This document shows positions 1 to 5,445 of a stretch of 5,445 nt of DNA, piece after piece. Source of the stretch: an uncultured Blautia sp. (GTDB taxonomy: Bacteria; Bacillota; Clostridia; Lachnospirales; Lachnospiraceae); the NCBI GenBank assembly GCA_900551465.1, contig URWL01000159.1, forward strand, positions 1-5,445. Direction: 5' to 3'. Made by a program: the position numbers and the translations under genes. Under the pieces are notes generated by a model. It had not been told where the DNA came from. It was given only the letters and a program-made list of their open reading frames with translations, and made no database searches. The stretch's first letter is position 1. Each line of letters starts with the position of its first letter.

Positions 1-123
1 CAGATAGAGATTGTGATACAGATAATAGCACAGTTCCTCCAGAGTGTAGATATTCGTACTGATATTTTCGATAAAATACGGCGAATCTGCTTTTTTCGTC
101 TGGCATAAAATATATCCGCTCAA
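1..123 (-). CDS. Hypothetical protein, N-terminal 41 residues (partial, runs off left edge)
   Basis: This gene starts at a TTG codon (123-121) and stays open to the window edge, so 41 codons are visible. The start is well fixed. A GGAGG site at 135-131 sits 7 nt upstream, the frame is closed by the TAA of the preceding gene four codons earlier, and no other in-frame ATG, GTG or TTG start lies in between. The only nearby ATG (inside TTTATGCC) is out of frame. The protein begins MSGYILCQTKKADSPYFIEN and continues with a segment predicted to be helical (TLEELCYYLYHNLYL). There is no signal peptide or evident membrane segment. I recall similar N-termini among conserved Lachnospiraceae hypothetical proteins, but I know no function or family name for them. 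It follows the Hsp70-like gene by 12 nt, so it is almost surely in the same operon. The C-terminus and total length are unknown. Confidence 0.82.
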   Translation of the reverse strand, partial: MSGYILCQTKKADSPYFIENISTNIYTLEELCYYLYHNLYL

Positions 124-130
124 AAGTCTT

Positions 131-135
131 CCTCC
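131..135 (-). promoter_or_regulatory. Shine-Dalgarno site GGAGG for the third cassette gene
   Basis: GGAGG on the minus strand lies 7 nt before the TTG at 123-121 and immediately after the TAA of the upstream gene (138-136). It decides the unusual TTG start, because no ATG is available at a workable distance in that frame. Confidence 0.8.
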
Positions 136-1383
136 TTACCACTGTACAATCTCTTCCCAAACTTTTCCGCTTGACGGGAACATCTCGCCAAATCCCAGAT
201 CTTTTACCGTGATCTGGCATTCTTTTCTTGATATATACTGAAGCTTCAAAGATATACGTGTTGTTTTATTTGGACGTTTTGGAATGCCCGGAAGCAGCAT
301 GCCCATTCGTTTTTTTTCTGTTTCTCCCATAGTTCCCACCACGAAGACCAGTTCTTCCGTATTGTCCAGGATCAGTTCGCAGGAAGCTTTGCATTCATAC
401 CAGTTTGTGCCGGCTTCCAAAAGAGGATAGTAAACCGGAGCTCCCATTACACGCATTTCCATTCCTACCTCTTTTACCACCAGAGAACTTCCCAGATACC
501 GATATCCTTTCAGTCTTCTGTGAATACATTTTTCTGCACCGGCTCCGCACGCGCCTGCTGCAAAAAGGTTATTCCCATAAAATACTTTTCTTTTCTGATA
601 GCAAAGAAGTTTTACTGATTTTACCGCCCATTCCTGGTCAAATCCTTCACCATTCATCTGAATGCTGGAATAAAGCTCTGTTCCCAATGTTTCCTTTATA
701 AACTTATAAAAATCTTCGTCCCTCTCCTCCGGCAGTTCTCTCAGCGAGGCTTCTACCGGATTCACCAGCCTTACAAACACCGGTTTTGTTCCTGAGCTCA
801 TTGCCAGTTTACGGAACAGCACCCTGTCTTTTTTAAAACTGTACCATCCCACACTGCGGTTCCAGGTTTCTATTTTCTGAGTCAGAACATAATAGTAAAA
901 ACTTTCTTCATAATCCAGAAGACTGAATTTTTCCTCTTCGATCCCCAGAAATTCTGCAGCCTTCTGAAGATTTTTCACCTGGATCGAATCCATCGTCTCC
1001 ATAGTGACTGTCAGATATTTTATATTTTTTTCTACCTCGGAAACACCCAGAAACTGCAGCATTCCTTTCAAAAAATACCCCAGAAGCTCCCAGGGCTCTT
1101 TCTGTTCTCCGGCAATCTGGATTTTTTCTTTGCTCATGGAGATGTGATATAGGTCTTCTACTAAAAATCCGCCTTTCTCTCTGGCAAAATATTCTGCTTC
1201 CAGTCCAATACAGTAATCTCCCTGGTCTGCCCGTCTGCACAGGCATGTAGGTGTTTCGTAAAGGCTGCTTCCCACTTTTACCGGAAGAGAACGGGATTCC
1301 TCCGCCTTCCGGTCATAATAACAGATCTGCGAATATTTTTTTCCAAGGTCAATTCCAATAATCAAATCCCGTGTCTCGTTCAT
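136..1383 (-). CDS. DUF5716-type protein: divergent Hsp70-like (actin-fold) protein of unknown function
   Basis: The 415-residue product is probably cytoplasmic. Residues 8-24 (IIGIDLGKKYSQICYYD) match the phosphate-1 strand-loop of Hsp70/actin ATPases. Residues 120-167 mirror the Hsp70 stretch from 'ITVPAYF' to 'NEPTAAALAYG' (here LTVTMETMDS, then AAEFLG, then LLDYEESFYYY). Residues 242-284 (NGEGF, then GNNLFAAGACGAGAEK) fit the adenosine motif and its following helix. Residues 300-405 resemble the Hsp70 beta substrate-binding domain, notably LPGIPKRP and CQITVKDLGFGE. The phosphate-2 motif is not recognisable, so ATPase activity is doubtful. No lid domain follows. I chose the ATG at 1383, not an in-frame ATG at 1437, because it makes an ATGA overlap with the upstream stop, has AAGGAA 8 nt ahead, and starts directly at the conserved domain. 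It is translationally coupled to the DUF5717-type gene. The family name is from memory; the fold reading is from motifs by eye. Its function is unknown, and FtsA-like or other actin-fold kinship is the main alternative. Confidence 0.85.
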   Translation of the reverse strand: MNETRDLIIGIDLGKKYSQICYYDRKAEESRSLPVKVGSSLYETPTCLCRRADQGDYCIGLEAEYFAREKGGFLVEDLYHISMSKEKIQIAGEQKEPWELLGYFLKGMLQFLGVSEVEKNIKYLTVTMETMDSIQVKNLQKAAEFLGIEEEKFSLLDYEESFYYYVLTQKIETWNRSVGWYSFKKDRVLFRKLAMSSGTKPVFVRLVNPVEASLRELPEERDEDFYKFIKETLGTELYSSIQMNGEGFDQEWAVKSVKLLCYQKRKVFYGNNLFAAGACGAGAEKCIHRRLKGYRYLGSSLVVKEVGMEMRVMGAPVYYPLLEAGTNWYECKASCELILDNTEELVFVVGTMGETEKKRMGMLLPGIPKRPNKTTRISLKLQYISRKECQITVKDLGFGEMFPSSGKVWEEIVQW

Positions 1384-4300
1384 TCTTCCTGTTCCTTTTC
1401 TATGGTAAACATTTCTTTTACATACTGCTCCTGGCAAAGATACTGTTTTACCCCGTCATTAACCTCTTTTGTCTTATCCAGGCGTCTTGCAGAAAGAATC
1501 CTGTTCAAAAGCTGATATTTACTTCCCGGCGTTCCTTCTACTTTTTTCATAGTTACTGTATGTTCTGCAGTTTCTTTTACCTCTCCATTTCTTTCAATAC
1601 GGAAATAATAATGCAGGGTCTCTCCATAAAACAGGGTAAACGTCTTAACAAAAATACCCTGATAAATATTACGGACAGGCTCACTTTTATATTCCCGTAC
1701 TTTTCCCAGACCGGCATCCAGAGCATAATACAAAGTAACCTTTGCATCCGGATGGCCATGGCATTCTACAAATGTTTTGTCATCCAGCTGCCATGGACTA
1801 AGAATTTCCGGCGGTAATCTTCGGAAAAATCCGAATTCCATATGATTTTTGGCACAGTCTTCCAAAAATATCTGAATCATTTCCCGGTATTTTTCACTGA
1901 GTTCCTTTTCTTTTGACAGTTCCATAAAAAGAGCCAGCCTGCAGATTCTATTTAACGGCCATCTGTTTTCCCATGCATATTCCAGACGTTCCCGTATAAA
2001 ACGTGTCATTGGATATTCCTTGACAAAAATTCCATAGGCTACCTGTGTCAGGTATGCACCTATGATTCGTTCTTTGCCGGACTGCTTTACATAGGATTCC
2101 AGAACAGCCTCCCCCTCTTTCCGATAATCAGAAGAAAATATCAAAAGTGAGAGAATCCGCTCCTCCAGATCATAGGTATCCATTTCAAAGCCTTTTGCAC
2201 TTTTCCATATGGAGAGCAGCTCATCTATCGGTCCAAACCGATATAACATCAGATAATGAAGGATCACTTCATCATACTTGCCCTGCCGGTAAACTTCCGA
2301 AGCAAGAGCCAGAAGTTCATCATCTTCTGTCATATCAGCCTTCAGTATCATACGGCTGGTAAGCTTCAGCAGGCACCCCAAATCCAAACCTTCATATCCG
2401 TATTCTTCCACAAGCGCCATTGCCTGGCGGAACATTCTGCGGCCGATCAGCACTTTCAGAAGTTTTGGACGGTCAACTGCTATATATTTTCTATAATCCA
2501 TTTTCTGCAGATAATGATCCAGCTCATCTCCCTGAACATTTTCCGCATAATAATCAAGCAGCTGTTTTCTTATTTTCTCTTTATATTGATCTGAATAAGC
2601 CGGAGAGTCTGTGATTTTACAAAAATATCCCAGGGTCTCTTCATTCATTCCCGTTTTTTCACAGTGATGGAGCAGTACTCCCGGTTCCTCTGTTCCAAGC
2701 TTTAATACCTTTAAAGCCGCAGCCTCGTCATCGTTAAGTTTTTTCAAGTTGTAATGGATTGTAGAAGCATATCTGCGCTGTTTATCATCCTGAAAGAGGA
2801 TCACTGCATCTTCCGTATAGATCCTTGGGTATGCCACACCTTTTACACACGGATAAATTTCTTCTTTCTTCATCTGACTGTGGCAGACAATGACCTGACG
2901 GATTTTTTTATCATCACAGTAAAGACGGCAGGTAAACAAGTTCCGGGCAAGCAGTTCTGCGTCTGCCGTATTTTGCGGATCAAACAGAAATTCCTGATAG
3001 AGAACCGCATAATTTTCATCCATCTGACCTTCCGCCAGCTTGCGTCGGGCAAATTTTTCCATTGTTTCCTTATAGCCTTCGTAAATCAGCGGTTCCTTTT
3101 CCTTATATGTGATCACGCTTGCATATACAAAAGCACGCCTGCTGTCCCCAAGTGATTTGTCATTATAATTAAAATACATTAAAAGTGGTTTTGGAAGCTC
3201 TCTCTGATAAGTGATATCCATTGTTTCCACATAGTATTCATAAAGTCTGGTAAGTCTGAGCCCCTGCTGCACTGCCAGGGAAAACCACCGAAAGTACTCA
3301 GGTTTCCTTGGATTTCCCTTCATGATATATTTACAGATGGCCTCCAGCACATCTTCGGAAGGAAACTGTTCGTATCCAGCCTCCAGAGCATGATAAAGAC
3401 TTCCTGAAAAGTTCTTTTCATAACCTGAAAGATAAGCAAGACGCATAACCAGTTCTTCTGTAAGAAGTTTCCGTCTTCCTGCAAACCGAAACACCTGGAT
3501 CCAGAAAGGACTGAGTCTGTGGAACAATGAAATATCTCTGCTGATCCACTGCCATGCCTCCATATATAAAAGCGGACTGGTACATCCTCTCTCGAACTGC
3601 TCCTCCATCATAAAAATGGCTTCGGACGGAAGTTTTTTATATCCGCCGTCCATCTGGAGCAGAAGCCACAAAAGCTGAAAACTATCTGCTTTCTGCATAT
3701 GAAAATTCTGGATTCTCCATACTGCCTGAGTCTTATCTCTGTACAGTCCCACTGCGCTGCAAAGATACAGGTAAATCCCCGCAAGCTCCAGCTCCTCCCT
3801 GGAAAACTCCTTATTCTCATATTTTTTCAGAATCTCAGCAGCTTCTGCATCTTTGCCTTCCAGATGATCGATATAGGCTTCATACATCTGATAATCCGGA
3901 TAATCGCATCCTGATGCATGAAGCTGATTCAAAATAAAATGGCTGCTTCCGATCCAGGTATTAAAGTCCATCCTGCCTTCCCGATATTCCAGGTAATCTT
4001 TGATCAATGCAATTCTGTGGCGCTTTTCTTCTGCCCGTACGTCTACTCTTACACGGGGTCCACGGGAAGCCATCACCTCATACACAAGTTTCTGATACGG
4101 ACTGCTTACTATGATCTGTCCGACCTGGTTTCCCTCTTTAAGCCGATCCACATGAAGTACATATTCAATATGGCAGGTGCTTCCAATAAAATCCTCCTGG
4201 GTCACTACATGATGTTCTACCTCCAGAAAATCACCTACTGCTTCTATATCAAGCCTTAAATGTCCCCATCCGCTCCTTTGGATATCAAAGGATTCCTGCA

Positions 4301-4925
4301 TTGACTCTGTAAGCTCATAAAATTCATTTTTCACAGTTTTCAGAGAAATTGAAACAGGCTCCTTTTCCTTCAGGGCAATAAAAAATTCTTCCAGATGCTG
4401 GTAGGTAACGGGCTGCTGTGAAAGTCCCATAAAAAGAGCTTTTTGTTTTTCTTCAGCCTGACCCATCATTGCAGAAAAGCAACTGCCGGTAAAAAGGTGA
4501 TATGCTTTTCGGAAATCTTTTTTTGCGATCTTCCGAAAATTCTCCATATCGTTTAATTCTCCTGCGGCGCCCTGAAAACTCTCTTTTTCTGCTTTTATTT
4601 CAAACGGTATCTTATACTCCCCTATGCTGGAGGTAATACACAGCCAGCCACTGCAGACATCACCTGGCAGCATGCCGCTTCCATCTGCGCCATAGGGAAT
4701 ACATACAGTTGTCCCTGAAAATTTTCCGGCTCCAGGTACAAATCTTCGATGTGAGGAGGTTATGTAGCCCTGGATTTTTTCATCATCTTCCGTTCCCAGA
4801 TAAAGCTCTCCTCTGACAGCATCTCCTGCCTTCAAAGAAATTTCCAGTCTCTCCTGAGAAAAAAGGAGCTCCGGTTCTTCGTATCTGAATTTTCCGCTGA
4901 GTATTTGTTCAATCTTTTTTTTCAA
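1380..4925 (-). CDS. DUF5717-type large helical-repeat protein, unknown function
   Basis: The 1181-residue product has no signal peptide and no clear membrane span, so it is probably cytoplasmic. Residues about 1-112 look like an Ig-like beta-sandwich: strands around LEISLKAGDAVRGELYL and GYITSSHRRF, ending in GEYKIPFEI, the G-x-x-x-I-P pattern of BACON/Ig-type domains. Residues 120-212 are helical. Residues 214-292 form a second beta-rich segment (ending near LVYEVMASRGPRVRVDV). Residues about 300-1028 are almost wholly alpha-helical with TPR-like pieces, for example LASEVYRQGKYDEVILHYL near residue 880. Residues 1029-1128 are a C-terminal beta domain, and a charged helical tail (1129-1181) rich in Lys and Glu follows. 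The TTG start at 4925 is supported by AAGGTGA with 7-nt spacing and an in-frame TGA just upstream. The stop overlaps the Hsp70-like gene by 4 nt (ATGA), pointing to stoichiometric synthesis and probably a shared complex. The architecture suggests a scaffold or adaptor; that is inference. DUF5717 is my recollection of the family name. Confidence 0.85.
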   Translation of the reverse strand: MKKKIEQILSGKFRYEEPELLFSQERLEISLKAGDAVRGELYLGTEDDEKIQGYITSSHRRFVPGAGKFSGTTVCIPYGADGSGMLPGDVCSGWLCITSSIGEYKIPFEIKAEKESFQGAAGELNDMENFRKIAKKDFRKAYHLFTGSCFSAMMGQAEEKQKALFMGLSQQPVTYQHLEEFFIALKEKEPVSISLKTVKNEFYELTESMQESFDIQRSGWGHLRLDIEAVGDFLEVEHHVVTQEDFIGSTCHIEYVLHVDRLKEGNQVGQIIVSSPYQKLVYEVMASRGPRVRVDVRAEEKRHRIALIKDYLEYREGRMDFNTWIGSSHFILNQLHASGCDYPDYQMYEAYIDHLEGKDAEAAEILKKYENKEFSREELELAGIYLYLCSAVGLYRDKTQAVWRIQNFHMQKADSFQLLWLLLQMDGGYKKLPSEAIFMMEEQFERGCTSPLLYMEAWQWISRDISLFHRLSPFWIQVFRFAGRRKLLTEELVMRLAYLSGYEKNFSGSLYHALEAGYEQFPSEDVLEAICKYIMKGNPRKPEYFRWFSLAVQQGLRLTRLYEYYVETMDITYQRELPKPLLMYFNYNDKSLGDSRRAFVYASVITYKEKEPLIYEGYKETMEKFARRKLAEGQMDENYAVLYQEFLFDPQNTADAELLARNLFTCRLYCDDKKIRQVIVCHSQMKKEEIYPCVKGVAYPRIYTEDAVILFQDDKQRRYASTIHYNLKKLNDDEAAALKVLKLGTEEPGVLLHHCEKTGMNEETLGYFCKITDSPAYSDQYKEKIRKQLLDYYAENVQGDELDHYLQKMDYRKYIAVDRPKLLKVLIGRRMFRQAMALVEEYGYEGLDLGCLLKLTSRMILKADMTEDDELLALASEVYRQGKYDEVILHYLMLYRFGPIDELLSIWKSAKGFEMDTYDLEERILSLLIFSSDYRKEGEAVLESYVKQSGKERIIGAYLTQVAYGIFVKEYPMTRFIRERLEYAWENRWPLNRICRLALFMELSKEKELSEKYREMIQIFLEDCAKNHMEFGFFRRLPPEILSPWQLDDKTFVECHGHPDAKVTLYYALDAGLGKVREYKSEPVRNIYQGIFVKTFTLFYGETLHYYFRIERNGEVKETAEHTVTMKKVEGTPGSKYQLLNRILSARRLDKTKEVNDGVKQYLCQEQYVKEMFTIEKEQEE
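1392..1397 (-). promoter_or_regulatory. Shine-Dalgarno site AAGGAA within the end of the upstream gene
   Basis: AAGGAA on the minus strand is followed by 8 nt and then ATG (1383-1381). It lies inside the last codons of the DUF5717-type gene and supports the coupled start over the longer in-frame start at 1437. Confidence 0.7.
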
Positions 4926-4964
4926 TATGGTTCACCTTTTTGTCCTTTTATCTAGTGTTTCTAT
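4926..4964 (-). other. Short intergenic gap between the sugar kinase and the DUF5717-type gene
   Basis: This 39-nt spacer holds the ribosome binding site for the downstream gene. I see no inverted repeat followed by a T run, and no pair of -35 and -10 hexamers with 16-18 nt spacing. Transcription from the kinase gene therefore probably continues into the DUF5717-type gene, although a weak promoter inside the kinase gene cannot be excluded by eye. Confidence 0.6.
4932..4938 (-). promoter_or_regulatory. Shine-Dalgarno site AAGGTGA before a TTG start
   Basis: AAGGTGA on the minus strand ends close enough to put its AAGGTG core 7 nt before the TTG at 4925-4923. The TGA inside it (4934-4932) is an in-frame stop, so TTG is the first possible start. 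A second purine-rich patch, AAAAGGA, lies about 8 nt further upstream and is too far away to be the main site. Confidence 0.75.
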
Positions 4965-5445
4965 TTACAATATGGTGTTTAAAACTTCTTCCTTCATAGG
5001 AATAGAAGCTGTCGCACCCGGTCTTGATACTGCAATAGCTGAGGCTTTCGCTGCCAGCTTCAATCCTTCTTCCACCGGAAGCCCGTCTATCAGAGAGGAA
5101 ATAAAATATCCCGTAAAAGTATCTCCTGCTGCAGTAGTATCTACTGCTTTTACCTTGTAGATTCCCTGACGGTAGATTCCTGTATGATCCTGAAAAACAG
5201 ATCCATCTCCGCCCAGAGTCAGTACTACCCGTGCATCAGGATAAATTTCTTTTATCCTGGAAAGGATTTTATCCGGTTCTTTTTCACCTGTAATCTGATA
5301 TCCTTCAATCTCATTTACCAAAAACAGACTCACCTTTGAAAGGTCACATTTTTCCAGCCCTTTGTCATAAGGAGATGGATTCAGGATGATCGTCATACCT
5401 TTTTCATATGCTCTGTCAATCACATAATCCAGTTCACTGATCTCA
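4965..5445 (-). CDS. rbsK: Ribokinase / PfkB-family sugar kinase, C-terminal 159 residues (partial)
   Basis: PfkB-family kinases of this type transfer the ATP gamma-phosphate to a sugar; ribokinase makes ribose 5-phosphate in the cytoplasm. The gene enters from the right edge, so about half of the usual ~300 residues is present; the frame is open to the edge and no start is visible. In fragment numbering, NPSP is at 22-25, the N-x-x-E motif (NEIE, metal and phosphate binding) at 44-47, and TLGGDGS at 76-82. The PfkB signature DTTAAGDTFTGYF at 102-114 carries the catalytic base Asp108 and the anion-hole AAGD. SRPGA at 140-144 matches the C-terminal part that forms the monovalent cation site in ribokinases. 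The catalytic half looks intact. The exact sugar cannot be fixed because the substrate-binding N-terminal half is missing; another pentose, nucleoside or deoxyribose kinase of the same family is possible. It ends 39 nt before the DUF5717-type gene with no terminator seen. Confidence 0.85.
   Translation of the reverse strand, partial: EISELDYVIDRAYEKGMTIILNPSPYDKGLEKCDLSKVSLFLVNEIEGYQITGEKEPDKILSRIKEIYPDARVVLTLGGDGSVFQDHTGIYRQGIYKVKAVDTTAAGDTFTGYFISSLIDGLPVEEGLKLAAKASAIAVSRPGATASIPMKEEVLNTIL

Noticed and set aside
908..1246. A 112-codon minus-strand frame inside the Hsp70-like gene
   Set aside because: It lies in another frame of the same strand, is rich in Arg, Gly and Ser, has no recognisable motif, and overlaps the conserved actin-fold coding frame.
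1384..1437. Longer 433-residue form of the Hsp70-like protein starting at 1437
   Set aside because: The extra 18 residues overlap the upstream gene by 58 nt and lack similarity to the fold. The ATG at 1383 has both an ATGA overlap and a Shine-Dalgarno site.
1371..4259. Several plus-strand open frames of 60-148 codons inside the large gene
   Set aside because: They are antisense to a long, convincing coding frame, have unlikely compositions (rich in Phe, Ile, Ser, His), and show no domain motifs. They are shadows.
4923..4976. Direct repeat CAATATGGT at 4923-4931 and 4968-4976, 45 nt apart, flanking the intergenic gap
   Set aside because: It is only 9 bp, similarity does not extend beyond it, and it overlaps coding ends on both sides. 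Chance is the likely explanation; it is not a recognisable operator or attachment site.
4926..4990. Possible promoter (TTGTAA and TAGATA) before the DUF5717-type gene
   Set aside because: The two hexamers are only about 10 nt apart, far from the 16-18 nt needed, and I found no better pair.
4927..5160. A 77-codon plus-strand frame over the end of the kinase gene
   Set aside because: It is antisense to the PfkB signature region, which is clearly coding on the minus strand.

Overview
All genes in this window lie on the minus strand, so transcription runs from high to low coordinates. The sequence looks like a low-to-middling GC Firmicute of the class Clostridia, most likely Lachnospiraceae (Blautia / Dorea / Ruminococcus-like). 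The reasons are strong purine-rich Shine-Dalgarno sites, TTG starts, tight gene packing, and above all the large DUF5717-type and DUF5716-type proteins, which I associate with that family. The taxonomic call is from memory of the families, not from a search.

Layout in transcription order: (1) the C-terminal half of a PfkB-family sugar kinase, best called ribokinase, enters from the right edge and stops at 4965. (2) After a 39-nt gap with no visible terminator comes a 1181-residue protein of the DUF5717 type (4925-1380). It has an Ig-like N-terminal beta domain, a second beta-rich segment, a very long alpha-helical repeat region and a C-terminal beta domain with a charged helical tail. (3) Its stop overlaps the start of the next gene by an ATGA junction. 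That gene (1383-136) encodes a 415-residue DUF5716-type protein that reads as a divergent Hsp70: a shortened actin-fold ATPase-like domain with degenerate nucleotide motifs, followed by a segment resembling the Hsp70 beta substrate-binding domain, with no lid. (4) Twelve bases further on, a GGAGG site and a TTG codon open a third gene, of which only the first 41 codons are inside the window.

Genes 2 to 4 look translationally coupled and form the interesting part of the window. They form a probable cytoplasmic module of uncharacterised proteins in which an Hsp70-like protein sits beside a giant helical-repeat scaffold. The sugar kinase upstream is an ordinary metabolic gene and may merely be a neighbour whose transcript reads through. 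The window is almost fully coding. I see no RNA genes, mobile elements, CRISPR arrays, convincing promoters or terminators.
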